A stretch of 64,000 bases of DNA from Diospyros lotus (GCF_014633365.1 NC_068351.1:5504879-5568878); one strand, 5' to 3'; shown: positions 22,281 through 33,950, numbered from the stretch's first letter. The notes: generated by a model not told the origin, from the letters alone. Numbers and translations: made by a program.

Positions 22281-22628
22281 ATGGTTTTCTGGGTCAGATT
22301 CCTGCTCATCCTCCTCCTCGTCTGCTTTGGAATAGTGACCGTGTCCCGCACCGATGACTCCGACTACGGCGTTGCAACCTTCGCCACCATGGCGCGCTTT
22401 GACGTGGACTCCCTACATGCTCACGGCGTCTCGACGTGCAACATGCAAGTCGGTGACTGCATCGACAACGAGGAGGAGTTGATGTTGGACTCGATGGTGG
22501 CGCGACGGTTCATGGAAGAGAGATGGAAATACATCAGCTACCAGGCGATGAGGACTAACATTGTGCTGCAGATCGATAGTTCCAGCCTAGAAAATAATTT
22601 CTCTTCCCCCCCTTCCCCCCTCCCCTAA
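22281..22628 (+). pseudogene. RALF-like peptide precursor lacking the cysteine-bearing C-terminus
   Basis: RALFs are secreted cysteine-rich peptides sensed by FERONIA-type receptor kinases. The 115-codon ORF starts with a clear signal peptide (FLLILLLVCFGIV, residues 7-19) and continues with the family signature VGDCIDNEEELMLDS (about 57-71), an ARRFM site where S1P-type cleavage (RRxL) is expected, and KYISYQAMRTN, which matches the YISY receptor-binding start of the mature peptide. After NIV the sequence leaves the family: the PCSRRGxSYYNC and second disulfide segments are missing and an unrelated SSSLENNFSSPP tail ends in a stop. No lost C-terminus is seen in other frames downstream. The CT-rich 5' leader (22165-22260) looks like an ordinary plant 5'UTR. 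The Athila element inserted about 200 bp upstream. Probably a truncated, non-functional copy; a novel peptide cannot be ruled out. Confidence 0.75.
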
Positions 22629-23182
22629 GAATTCATTTTCCAGCAAAAGTGAGAAAAGAGGGTCACGTGGCCCTTAAATGAGAATTTAATTTAATTTACC
22701 TAGAAAATTAGACAATCAAATATCGCAAAAATTAAAATTTAAGTAAAAAATAGTTATTTCTATGAAAAATATGGCCAATTAAACACGCCTTAACATTGTT
22801 AACAGATAATCACTATTCGGATTGAAATGATAATTCACATGACTGAATGACGGCCTCACAAATCAGAAATCAATGGCGGTTTTTAGAATTTTAAAATATA
22901 AGATGAAATGATGATCATTTTAGTATTTTACTAATTTACTATTTGTCAATCGAGTAGATCCGGGTCGCAGCCACTGCTGTTAATTCAAACAAACAAAGGC
23001 ATACATGTACATGCAGCTAGCATTAGCATGCTTTTCCGGAGCTCCATTTTTGTTGTTTAAATGCCTAAATGGGGCTAGCTCTTTAGTTCTTAGCTCATCA
23101 GCTACTTTCCTTATTTGGAGACTTTCTTGGCTTTTGGAGAAATGGAAAGGTTAATGAATTTTTTCCATTCCATATTAGTAAT
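22629..23182. other. Intergenic DNA, nothing recognised
   Basis: AT-rich spacer between the RALF remnant and the 3' end of TBL. Its right part should contain the TBL 3'UTR. No ORF or repeat recognised. Confidence 0.5.
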
Positions 23183-25901
23183 TCATTTTAAGCTGCTGCT
23201 GCTGCTGGTTTTGAATCCCTTTGACAGTAGCTGGGCGTAGAGAATTTCGTTCCAGGTATCAGGAACGCCGGGAAGGCACCAATGGCTGCAGTCTTGAGGA
23301 GCGTCGGCCGGTGTGCCGGGCTCCCGGTGGAACGACGGGTGACCGTCGTGCCTTAGCTCCGTCAGGAACGAGATGTTCAAGAGCTGCACTTTTCTTTCGG
23401 ATGAACTGCGCATCTGTTCAATTACATCAGATATGAAACAGTTGCTCGCTGGCTCTTCTTCCATCTTCCTGTAGTCGGTTTCTGGTGTTGCATCAGTGTC
23501 GCACCTTCCCCCATCATTCCATGTCCCGTTCCTGCAAATTTCAAGTTAACAACCAGTGCGGTCATACATTAGTTATATGTACTAAACAATTGAATCTAGG
23601 CCAGCCAAGAAAACAAAAAACTGAAAGACTCTTGCCTGTAATGCACTGGAGAGTAGCTCCGGAAGAAAACATGGCTTCTGGCAAGATCTAAATTCCGCAT
23701 CGCCCATGATTTCCAGGTCTGCAACGACCTCCGAAACGCCTCCATAACATCCATGGTCGTGTTCACTTTCTCCCCTTCTTGGAAATAGACCCCTCTGCAA
23801 TGAACAACAGCAACCAGATGATCATAGTCAACACAAGTCTCGCGTTCGAGTCTCTTAATCTTCTCTTTCCCTTCTCTTCTTCTCTTTCCTTCTCTTTCTG
23901 CCGGAATCCTTCTCCTCTCTTCCCCTAAAACTTGAATATCTGAATGTGTGGGCAACCGAGACAGATTGGCGACGCGACAGGAAGGAGCAACGGCGAGGCG
24001 AACCCTGAAGTCAAATCTGACGGTGACGGAACATCCGGCCAAACCCTTTGTCTTCTCAGTCACCGGCGCGACCTCTTGGCCTCGCTGTCACTCCTTCCCA
24101 TCACGTTGTCGGTGAGCCTTGGTCTCCTCGCGATCAGATCTGCCTTCAGCTAGCGCTCGCCTCGCCGTCGTTCCTTCCCTTCGCGTCACCGGTGAGCCCC
24201 GTTGTCGGAAATTCAACAATTCCTACAGAGTAACAGAAAGAAAGGAAGAGGAGAAGAGAAGAGAAGAGAAGGATCGAAACAACATCGTTTTGATCTGATT
24301 AAAACGACGTCGTTTTTAATTGGTTCGAAATGCAAAATGAATTGAAATCCAGATTGAATTTAGGTGTTTTATCTCGCGATTGTCTGTATTCAGTAAATTT
24401 TAAAAATGATTACCAATCACAGATACCAGAAGTGGGACACGAGGTATGACGCGCCCAAATCAAACGGGGAAGAAAAATCATCATCATCAACACAAGCTGA
24501 ATAAGAAACTGGCCGTACGTACGAGTCTATCGTCTTGCCGTTGTTCCACCAGTGGCCGGCGCTGAACACGAGCGCGTCGGCTCCGGCCCACTTGGCCGAG
24601 TACCAGTGCAGCGCGTCCACCCTGATGGTTCCTCGGACTTCCTTGGACGAGTTCGGCGGCTTCCGGTGGGTTGATACGAGGAACGGCGCCCGGTAGTACT
24701 CGACGGTGAGGTTGTGTTCCGGGAACTGCATCCGGAGGAAGCCTTTGTGTTTGGTGATGGGCTGACGGTTCAGTTCGTGAATGGTGGAGCGGTTCGAGAC
24801 GCCCTGAGCCAGCATGCAGAGTAAGGACTCCCATTGGTTCCGGCTTATGGAGTCGCCGATGAATACTATCCGGCCGTTGCGGCCCCTTTCCAGTAGATCA
24901 CTGGCATTGAATCTGTCTCAATGAATTTGACAATAAATTGAAGAATAACACTTCTCTACAAACCATCTAGTCTAATCTAGTCTAGTCTAGTCTAGCGATA
25001 CAATAACTTAAATAATAGATGAGTTAAGCTTTTTAGGTGGGATATTGGTGAGTTTAATTTGATTCGATTTAATTAAATTTTGAGTGATATAATTTTTTTT
25101 TTTTAATCCGGATTGGTGAGTTTTGATTAGTTTTAATTAAATTTTGAGTCGTGTAATTTTATTTATGAAAAACAAATTAGGATCTAAAACTTTACTGTTA
25201 TTATGTGTTTGACCATTAATAAAACAATTAACACGAAAATGTTTATGTACTTGATAATAATATTTAATAAATGCAATATTTTAATTATAAATGCAATATT
25301 TACTTATATCTAAAAGTAAGTTTGTTTTCTATATACTACAAAGATGGTTTGGTGACATTTAATGGTTAAAATTATTTTTTAATTTTAATAACAAACATGG
25401 AAATACTAAAATATTTTTTTTATTTATATAATAAATAAATAAATAAAAATATGCAAGAAGTAAGTATTTTCCCCCGGTTGTCTCCAGTTCAAGAAAGAAA
25501 CCGTACCTCGGAAGATCGCACCCTGCCGGCTGCCACCGCCATTTCCGGTAACCGTCGTCTTTCCGGCCGTTTTGCCGGCACCTAAACCCCGGATCGAGAA
25601 ACGAGCATTCTTCGGAATACGATCGAAGAGCATAGTTCTCGTCCCAAACCCATTTCCCACTGGAATAATCACAAACTTCAGACGCCGGTTTTGGGCTGCT
25701 TCTCGGCAGGGCCTGGGAGAAGAAGCTATTAACGGAGAGAAGAGACTGCGGCGGGAAGGGGCGGGTTGCGACGGTGATGATGAAGATGGCGACGAGAAGA
25801 ACGAGGGGGCAGAGTAGTGACGAGGTGAGCGCTTTCTTGGAGAAGATTGGAGAGGAGAGAAGGTTTTGGTTGACAGATGAGGGTTTTTGTTGGAGATCCA
25901 T
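23183..25901 (-). CDS. TRICHOME BIREFRINGENCE-LIKE (TBL) polysaccharide O-acetyltransferase, four exons
   Basis: Exons 25901-25507, 24912-24523, 23794-23636 and 23531-23183 join in phase to 430 codons, usual for the family. TBL proteins are Golgi type II membrane enzymes that O-acetylate wall polysaccharides such as xylan, mannan or pectin. A short cytosolic N-terminus is followed by a membrane anchor at 25-46 and a Ser/Pro-rich stem. The TBL domain starts at Cys77 ([35 protein letters not shown]). The DUF231 domain carries the GDS catalytic motif at 151-153 ([17 protein letters not shown]) and DCSHWC at 395-400, giving the DxxH Asp395/His398. ATG 25901 is chosen because the anchor follows directly. 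Intron 3 starts with GC (CAG|GCAAGA) and ends in TTTGCAG; the other introns are GT-AG. No lesion seen. Acceptor substrate cannot be told from sequence. Confidence 0.9.
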
Positions 25902-26130
25902 GAGAAAAGCAAGAAGATGGAATTTAGTTTGAACAGTTCTTGTGATTCTCCACAGAAACGGAGGGAATGAGAGAGTTTATTCCAACTCTTGTTATGAGAT
26001 GGCGTATTTTTGGCCATTAAATTTATTACTTGCCAAGAATAGCTAGCTAGGGGATTCTTTTGTTTTCTTTTTCGTCTTGTCAACCAACATTCATTCGTCT
26101 GCCACTGTAATTTTCCATTTCTCCATAATG

Positions 26131-26138
26131 TTTATATA
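26131..26138 (-). promoter_or_regulatory. Candidate TATA box for the TBL gene
   Basis: TATATAAA on the minus strand, about 230 bp upstream of the TBL start codon, leaving room for a roughly 200-nt 5'UTR. Placed by position and sequence only. Confidence 0.35.
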
Positions 26139-26139
26139 T

Positions 26140-27023
26140 GATACTATTTTAATTATACTAAATTACGTGCACAAAAAATATAAAAAAATATCAAAAACAA
26201 AAATAATATTATTTATTTAAATCGGAGATGAATTTTCATTCTAGTTGACATCCTCTTATTAGAAACTAAAGAGGTAAAGATGTCCATATTTATATGTATA
26301 TCTTCTTATTTTTTAATAAAAAAATACTAACTAAACTACAAATTTAACTCAGTTTAAATAAATAGTATTACTCAAAAAACAGTCACATACACACCTATAC
26401 TCATTAAAAATAACAAAGACTTCCCTTAATTTTATGAATGTATATCATTTTGAAAATAAAGAAAATTTTCAAATATCCATAACACCTTTTCCCCTTTCTC
26501 CCTCTCTTTTATAATTATATAATTATAAAAAAATAAAAAAAAGTACTAAAAGCAATTGAAACCATATGGATCATGGGTTTAGAGGGAGAGCATAACCTAA
26601 TCTAGGTTTATTTTTTATATGGAGAGAAAGAGATGAACCTAGATTTGGGTTCATCTTTTTAGTTGAAAGAATCAAATTGATTCTTTTACCTTCATGGTCA
26701 TAAGGTTTAGGAAACTTCTATGCCATGAGGTTTTGTGAGAGAAAGAGAGTGAAGAAGCAAAAGAAAATTGTAACTTAAATTAAAGAGAAAGTGAACGAGT
26801 TACCACTATGAGAATCGACTGAGACTATTGTTATTGTGAAGATCTCTTGACATTATCATCATGGACCATGGTTAACTGAAAGATGAAAAGAAAGACAGAG
26901 TTTTGAACCCTACTCGTGACTAAGAGAGAAATATAAAAGAAATAGATAGGGAGAGAAAAAAAGAGTTTAAAAACAATGGTAAAATAATTAATTTATATAT
27001 CAAGTTAAAAGTATGGGAGTTTT
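26140..27023. other. AT-rich intergenic DNA
   Basis: Upstream of TBL. Repeated short segments such as AACCTAGATTTGGGTTCATC and similar at 26590-26660. No gene recognised. Confidence 0.5.
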
Positions 27024-27610
27024 CACTACAATAAATTTGTGTTTTAGCAATGGAGTAAGGGAAAAAAAATTCATAAAATCAGAACAATATTCCGTCGTTA
27101 AAGTAATAAAAAATTAAAAACAAAATATTTTTTAAAAATTAGTGACGAAAATTTCATTTTGTCACTGATGTGGCGATGAAATAAATTAGCGACAAAATTT
27201 TTTTTGCTAAGTTTAATTTAAAAAAATAATTAATTTTTTTCTGTATTTAGCATTGGAATATCTTTTTTGTCGCTAATTATATAATTTTTTTTAATCTTCT
27301 TTCCCAAAAATTAGCAACAGATATTTTTTCCATCGTTAATTTTAGCAACAGATTTAATATTCTGTTGCTAAATCAGCAATAGATTCTCCAAATTTGTCTC
27401 AAAAATTAATTAATTAATTAAAATAAATATTAAAATTAATTTATTTATTTTAAATTAACGACGAATTATTATTTTCGTCGCTAAATTTACCGACGGAATA
27501 AATTTTCGTCACTATTTTTTAAAAATTAAAAATAAATTATCTAGTTAGCGACGAAAAATAAATAAATAATGTTAGCGACGAATTTGGAGAATTTGTCACT
27601 AATTTTATTT
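27024..27610. mobile_element. CACTA-transposon-like terminal region, fragment
   Basis: Begins CACTACAATAAATTTG, like the CACTACAAxAAA termini of plant CACTA elements. It then carries many direct and inverted copies of a short subterminal motif related to TTAGCGACGAAAA (for example near 27140, 27185, 27310, 27345, 27465, 27480, 27505, 27548, 27575). No transposase ORF nearby and no matching far end identified, so this is a remnant or a small non-autonomous element. Confidence 0.5.
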
Positions 27611-28126
27611 TTTTTTATTTTTTCATCAATTAATTTATAAATATTTAAATATTTAAATTTTATAAAAAATAAATATATTAATATATAAATATAAAAAATT
27701 AAAATAAATTTAAAATTAAATATAAATTTAAATATGAGGTGAATATAAAAAAATTAATTTGTAAAAGTTAAAAATTTTAATTTAAATAAATATATTAAGT
27801 TTAAAAATCTAAATATATCAATTAATATATTTTATGTCCATAAAATATAAAATATATTAAATGTATAATAATTAATTATTGGTAATATATATTAAATGTG
27901 TACAAAATGTAAATAAACACTACATTTAAAAAATAAATAAAAAGTTTAAAAATTATAATATTATTAAAATTTTTATTATTTTAAATTTTAGAAATCACAA
28001 AAATAAAACAATATCGAAGAATTGTATTATATAGAAATGAGTTTAGGGGCTACCTTGTCAGTCTTTTTTTTTTAATAAATAGAATAATTTTTCGCTAAGT
28101 TAAGATATGTTCACAATTTTAGTAAA
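27611..28126. other. Very AT-rich spacer
   Basis: Almost only A and T; no gene or clear repeat seen. Confidence 0.5.
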
Positions 28127-28131
28127 ACTAT

Positions 28132-28871
28132 TGATATACTCGGAAAAATCAAGCCAATACCTGATTAAAGGTGGGCCCCAATATGGCAGCAAAAAAAGAA
28201 AGAAGAACAAAGCATCAACTGGAAGTAAAAGAAGACCTACTCGGCATAACCGAGTGGGTCACCCAATCCCATCATTTTTATGGCCCACTCAGTCATGACC
28301 GAGTGGGCCTTCTCTCATCATCGTGCTCCTGGCCAAATGGGCTTTGAAACCCTCGAAATGGGTCGCGGAATCTCCGGAGCAAGCTGCGAAACTCTCGCTG
28401 TGATTGTCGCATGGCTCCCCTCACCCTCCACTATAAATAGGAAGCCATGCCTTTATCACGAGGTACGTACGATTGAGCTTTTCAAGTACAATTTCTCACT
28501 TTTCTCTCTCAAGAACTGACTTAGGCATCGGAGGGTTTACGCGGGGACCCCCACCCGTGCCCTTACGGTGCTCTCGTTTTGCAGGTCACTCGGTTATCCA
28601 AGGTCACTCGGTTATCCTGGGTCACCAGATCGGTAGGCCCACCAGATCATTAGTCCTACCATCAGCCCACCAAATCATCAGCTCTACCATCAGCTTACCG
28701 GACCATCAGTACGATTGGGTCATAAGATCCACCTGATTGTCAGATCCAACTGCTCGACAGATTCTCTTATTTGCCAAGATTCTCATTATTGAAGACGCGA
28801 CCCTTAATATATCATGACAAGACTCTTACATCTGCCCACAATTAAAAATAGATTGTTGTATTTTGGCAACA
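28132..28871 (+). repeat. 5' LTR of Tat-like element
   Basis: TGATATACTC...TTTTGGCAACA, 740 bp. TATA box CTATAAATAG at about 28432. A 28-bp near-perfect palindrome lies at 28282-28309 and a partial one at about 28236-28260. Two copies of a GGTCACTCGGTTATCC unit lie near 28582-28620. Confidence 0.9.
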
Positions 28872-28875
28872 ACAA

Positions 28876-28894
28876 TCGGCGCCGTCTATGAGAA
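28876..28894 (+). other. Primer-binding site of Tat-like element
   Basis: TCGGCGCCGTCTATGAGAA, close to the TGGCGCCGTCTGTGGGAA site common in Tat elements; it follows the LTR end by four bases. Confidence 0.7.
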
Positions 28895-29491
28895 ACACAA
28901 GACAAAAAGTCAACTTAAGAATGACAAACACCCGTGAACATTGAGGAACTCTCTCTCAAGGCGTAGAAATACGTCTACCACCACGGAACTCTCAACAACA
29001 AGGAACGCCTCCCATTATTCCAGATTCTCACCCACAATAAGCACTTCTGCCCCTTTATAATGCTCAACCCCAAGGAGGTGATCGCTCCATTTTCCTGAGC
29101 CAACAAGTGGAAAACCAATCAGTCCCACCTCCACTTAACATCGGCTCAAGGCCACTTCCCACTGATCAAGCTGAGACTTCACGATAACCACACTGTACGA
29201 TCCCGTGGGAAGAGTATAAAGCATTGAGACAGCAACATGTTGAGGGCATGTAGACACTTCGAGACATGGCTGGCATATTCCAAGGAATGATGCCTGGAGG
29301 GACGTTGCTTGATACATTGAAAAAGTTTATGCCATCGCATGAGCCTCAGCCCGAGGTGGGAGCTGATTCCTATCAGGAAGCCACTCCCGATTCTCATTCT
29401 CGATCCACTTCTTGTTCGAGAGGATAGGCCCAGATCACCACCACCAAGGAAGAATCCTCTCACCTTGTCTTGAAAAAATAAGAACCCACAG

Positions 29492-30830
29492 ATGGAAAAC
29501 AGGGCCAGAAGCCCCCAAAGGCGGAGATACTATGAAACTGTGGCCAATATGCCAATAAGACATGATAACCAAACAGCGGCTAGCATGCGTGATGACATGA
29601 AAATAGTAGTTGAAGAAATGCTTGAGAGGAAAAAGCTAATTCCCGCAACAGATGAACACCAGCGTAGAAAATGCCCATTTACTACAGACATATTGGAAAG
29701 ACCTTTGCCTCAAAAATTCAAAATGCCTCAAATCGCCCCCTATTCAGGAAAAGACGATCCATATGATTACGTTCAAAACTATGAGTCACTGATGATATTG
29801 CACGGATGGGACGACGATATAATGTGTCGAGCCTTCTCCTTAACACTATCAGGGCATGCTCGGACATGGTTTAACAGCTTACTGGAAACCTCTATTTCAT
29901 CGTTTAGGCAGTTTAGAGCAGAATTTATCAAAGCTTTTGTGATTAACAGTCGAAGGAAGAAGGACGCCACGTACTTGCTCAGTATACGGCAGGGGAACAA
30001 AGAATCTTTACGTCAGTTCGTGGACAAATTTCGCAATGCCACCCTTGAAGTTCCTGACTTACCGGCCTAGGTGGCAGTGTCCGCCATGCTTCAGGGGACA
30101 CGACTCGCCTCTTTTCAAGAGTCACTTTCCTTAGACCCTCCAATGTCCCTGGCCAATTTGTTTGTCAGAGCAAACAGATATATCCTCCACACCTAGATCA
30201 TGAGGAATGTAAGGGGGAATTAAGACAGAGAATGAAAGAGAAAAGAACGTGAAGGAGAAGAAGAATTCGTACGGCGACAGAAAAGGGTTAGGAGAGCAGA
30301 CGCACCTAGACCTCAGTTTAATTATTATACCCGACTTCTAAAACCACGATCAGCTATATTAGCAGCAGTAAAGGGGGGAGGACTCCTCAAATTACCCCGC
30401 AAAGTTGACAAGCCCATGGGAAAAAATCAAGAAGAGTATTGTAGGTACCACCGTACTCAGGGACATTCTACAGATCATTGCAGAGAGCTGAAGAATTAGA
30501 TTGAAATGCTCATTTGAGAGGGGCACTTACAAAGATATGTGCGAAACGAAGGAGAAGAAAGCCGAGAGCCCCAGCAAAGGGAAGACAGGCGTGATGGGTA
30601 GGAAAGGCAGAACCAAAGGCAGCAAGAGAGAGGAAGGGATCGCAGGCAAGATCCTCATTTAGATAATGGACCAACTCAACAAGCTATTCACGTTATTTCG
30701 TGAGAGAAAACCCTAGCTGGAGACATGTCGGCCTTCCGAGAGGCATATGCCCGTCAAGCCTACCAGGTTAATTCAGTGATGGAAGTTAGAGATGATGAAA
30801 AGCCAATTACATTCACCTCTACCGACTGAG
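29492..30830 (+). pseudogene. Gag of Tat-like element, decayed
   Basis: 192 open codons (29492-30070) encode the capsid-like core: PFTTDILERPLPQKF, APYSGKDDPYDYV, FSLTLSGHARTWFNSL and FRQFRAEFIKAF. The same frame continues to about 30830 through several stops, through a basic Arg/Glu-rich linker (30220-30300), KPRSAILAAVKGGG, and a knuckle-like YCRYHRTQGHSTDHC near 30440-30485. Stops such as that after DLPA (TAG where Trp is usual) look like G-to-A or C-to-T changes. Gag would assemble the particle; this copy cannot. Confidence 0.8.
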
Positions 30831-31598
30831 GTGATATAATACTCTCACATGATGATCCAATGGTTATTTCAGCAATCGTGGCCAAACACCCTATCAGTAG
30901 AATCTTGGTAGATAGTAGCAGTTCTGTTAATTTGATCTAGTGGAATTGTTTTGAACAGATGCATTTATCTCATGATCGATTAAGGAAAGTGTCCTCGCCC
31001 CTATACAGCTTCACCGGGGAAGCAGTCCCAATGGAAGGGTCTATTCAATTACCCATCACATTGGGTGTAGATCCCCAAAGCGTAACTCGATAGGCGAATT
31101 TTATGGTGGTTAAAACCTCCTCGGTGGCATACAACATGATCTTGGGCCACCCACTACTTAATGATATAAGGGTTGTGGTGTCCTCATGCTACTTATTGAT
31201 GAAGTTCCCTACGTCCGTTGGAGTTAGACAGGTTCGGGGAGACCAAAAGAAGGCACGAACCTGTTATGTGTCATCTACAAAAGGAAAAAAAATCGAGAAA
31301 ACCTTATCTATCGCAGATAAGGCTATACATAAATCCTTGGAAGAGGGAAACGCTCGCAAGCCTCAACCCGTTGAAGAATTAGAGGCAGTGCATTTGAGTG
31401 AAGTTGATTATGAGAAATTAGCATATGTTAGTTCACAACTTCCGGAACATGTAAAAGAAGAGATTGTGAAATGCCTGCGGGAAAATTTAGACGTATTTAC
31501 CTGGAAACCAAATATCAGGGATCAGTCCAAAAGTGATATGTCACCATTTGAATGTAGATCCCCAATTCAAGCCAGTCAGGCAAAAGAAGCGAAACATT
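30831..31598 (+). pseudogene. Protease and RT start of Tat-like element, decayed
   Basis: The protease site reads ILVDSSSSVNLI near 30900-30937 (family LVDSGSS), with a stop just after. The region 31103-31550 is open (VAYNMILGHPLLND). At about 31540 a frameshift occurs, because the segment HHLNVDPQFKPVRQKKRN of the RT entrance is read in another frame. It is cut at 31598 by an insertion, and RT resumes at 33258 with NIAPDRLQALEEEIDKLL. Confidence 0.75.
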
Positions 31599-33257
31599 TG
31601 TTAGAACGGGAGATGCTATGGCACACACCAAGAGGGGGGTGAATTGGTATAATTAAAAGCTTGGTAGAAACTTGAAAACTTTTTGATACAGGTTGAAGTT
31701 TTAATGATTTAAAACGTGAAGCATATAAAATGACAAATGTGAAACAAGTGAGGAATTAAGGAATGCTTGGAAAGATAAAGATGATTTAAAGAACACAAGC
31801 ACACAAGAACACCAAGATTTATAGTGGTTCGGCTTAACCCAAGCCTAATCCACTACCTTAGCTCCTCACTAAGGATTTTTCAAACCATCCACTAAAACCC
31901 CCTACTTAAACCAAGTAGGTCCTCTAGTCCGAGACTAAGAAATACAAAACCTCCCACTCAAATGGGCCCTCTAGCTATACAAGCTAGGAAAACAAGAAAT
32001 ATATAGTTGGAGAGAATCTAAGAGATAAATCTCTTAGTTACAATGTCTCTCAAAAATGATACAAGGCTTAAATGAATGTAAACAAATTAAGATCACAGCC
32101 TTGAAGAGAGAAAATTGAAGCACAATGAATGTAAATAGAAACGAGTGTAAAATGTAAGCTCAATTCAATTCATTCCCGTCCATTAGCCTTCTCTTGATCA
32201 TCTATGATATGTATATATAAGTGTCCCACGAAGTTGAAGAGAAATATAGCCGTTTGGAGTCGTTGGGATTTGAAAAAATAGCCGTTGGAACTTTCTGCAA
32301 AAAGAAATAGTCGACAGAAGAAATATATAGTTGACTATTTTTACAACTAAAGCAAGAAATAGTCGACAGACAAAACGAATAGTCGACTATTTTATAACAC
32401 AAAATTTCAATAGTCGACAGACACATTCCAATAGTCGACAGATGCTGAGATATGAAGAAATTTTTGAAACTTATGAACAAAAATAGTCGACAGATCAGAA
32501 GGCATAGTCGACTATTTTTACTCGATAGTCGACAGATGCTTAAATAGTCGACAGAACATAAAAAATAGTCGACTATTTTGAAGCATAGTCGACAGAATGA
32601 TCCTGATAGTCGACTATTCTTTAGAAAAACTTGAATTTTCAAAACAACCTTATTCGATTCTTTAAAAACTCATTTTGATTATCTTTAAAACAAGTTGAGA
32701 TTATCAAAAGTATATATTTGAAACAAATCACACTCAACAAGCAAGTTTTTCAAAACACTTTCAACCATACTCAATATTTCTTCTATAAGTTTTCATATCT
32801 TACTTCAAAACTTATATACTAAAAATTCATTTTCTCATTCATATAATCCACATGATAGAAATTGATTTTTATATAGACATTCATCAAAACCATTTCATTA
32901 CTAAGAGATATTAGATATCAAAATACTAAGAGATAGTTTTCTAAAATGAACACTTTCTAAAATGAACACACTTTCAAAAACATGTTCTAGTTGGTCTTTT
33001 GCCTTAGAACAATTTTAGCTCTATGTTAACCAACGACTTCAAAGCTAATTTGAAAATCATTTTAGGAGATTCTTTTAAGACTAAAAACTTGACTTTGCAA
33101 ATCTCTAACTAAAATAGAAAATCATAAATCTTTTTGGTTTTCATTTTAACAATGCACTTGAAATTGGTTTTGTTGAAAACCACCACCTTGATTCATGACT
33201 TAGGGATTTAATAACATATGTTTTTATCATCAAAACTAAGCACAAGGGTAGAACATC
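31599..33257. mobile_element. 1659-bp insertion of unresolved class with phased GTCGAC array
   Basis: Flanked by AACATT on both sides (31593-31598 and 33258-33263), and the RT reading frame of the host resumes after it, so this is a real insertion. It starts TGTTAGAACGGG and ends GTAGAACATC. It contains CACACCAAGAGGGGGGTGA at 31622 and ATAGTGGTTCGGCTTAACCC at about 31820, segments I recall from plant LTR-type repeats, but there is no paired LTR, PBS or ORF of known type. It may be a solo LTR or a non-autonomous element. The array at 32307-32620 is listed separately. Confidence 0.7.
32307..32620. repeat. Array of 13 GTCGAC-centred motifs at helical spacing
   Basis: TAGTCGAC occurs 12 times exactly and once as TAGTTGAC. 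Two forms alternate irregularly: form A ATAGTCGACAGA (8) and form B ATAGTCGACTAT (4, plus the variant), the latter a perfect 12-bp palindrome. Start positions: 32308, 32328, 32360, 32380, 32411, 32432, 32484, 32505, 32526, 32545, 32566, 32586, 32607. Steps are 20, 32, 20, 31, 21, 52, 21, 21, 19, 21, 20 and 21 bp, all close to 2, 3 or 5 turns of B-DNA. Sequence between motifs is not conserved, so this is not an ordinary tandem repeat. Confidence 0.95.
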
Positions 33258-33263
33258 AACATT

Positions 33264-33950
33264 GCCCCCGATAGGCTTCAAGCATTAGAAGAAGAAATTG
33301 ATAAATTGCTAAGGGCAGGCTTCATTCGAGAAGTGTTATATCATAAATGGTTGGCTAATATTGTTATTGTCCCGAAGCCCAATGGAAAATGGTGTGTGTG
33401 TGTGTGGACTTTACCAATCTCAATAAAACATGCCCCAAAGATTCTTACCCACTACCCCGGATAGACGAGTCATAGATGAAACGTTGGGGTACCAGTTTCT
33501 GAGTTTTTTGGATGCTTTCTTGGGATATCACCAAATAATGATGTATCCTCCAGATTAGGAGAAAACGTCGTTTATCACCAAAAAATGGACGTATTGTTAC
33601 CAAGTCATGCCCTTTGGGCTCAAGAATGCTGGGGCCACTTATCAGCGCATGGTGAATAAAGTCTTTAAAGAATTGTTGGGGGACACAATGGAAGCATATG
33701 TTGACGACATGATTGTGAAAAGTCGGGAGAATGAATCACAAGTAAAAAACCTAGCACAAGTGCTCGAAGTCTTTAGATAATATAAAATGCGGTTAAATCC
33801 AACAAAGTGCGCATTTGGAGTGCAATCTGAAAAATTCTTGGGGTATATGATCACACAAAGGGGGATTGAGACGAACCCCAAAAAAATTCAAGCGATATTG
33901 GATATGGAATCGCCGATATCAATCAAGGAAGTTCAACAACTAACTGGAAG
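33264..33950 (+). pseudogene. RT of Tat-like element, decayed
   Basis: Segments in shifting frames: GFIREVLYHKWLANIV, CYQVMPFGLKNAGATYQRMV, EAYVDDMIVKSRENESQ (catalytic YVDD near 33697) and MRLNPTKCAFGVQSEKFLGY. A run of GT (33391-33402) breaks the frame. At QQLTGR (about 33950) the sequence jumps to late integrase, so the rest of RT, RNase H and the integrase core are deleted. Confidence 0.8.

Noticed and set aside
25424..26083. 219-codon ORF on the minus strand overlapping the start of TBL
   Set aside because: It is out of frame with the TBL exons, contains TBL exon 1 in the wrong frame, and runs into intron 1. No recognisable domain.
32307..32620. CRISPR-like array
   Set aside because: Motifs are 8-12 bp, spacing too short and irregular for repeats and spacers, and this is a plant retroelement.
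32202..32642. 146-codon minus-strand ORF with repeated VDY/RLS segments
   Set aside because: The repeats are translations of the GTCGAC motif array; the open frame follows from the motif lacking stops on that strand.
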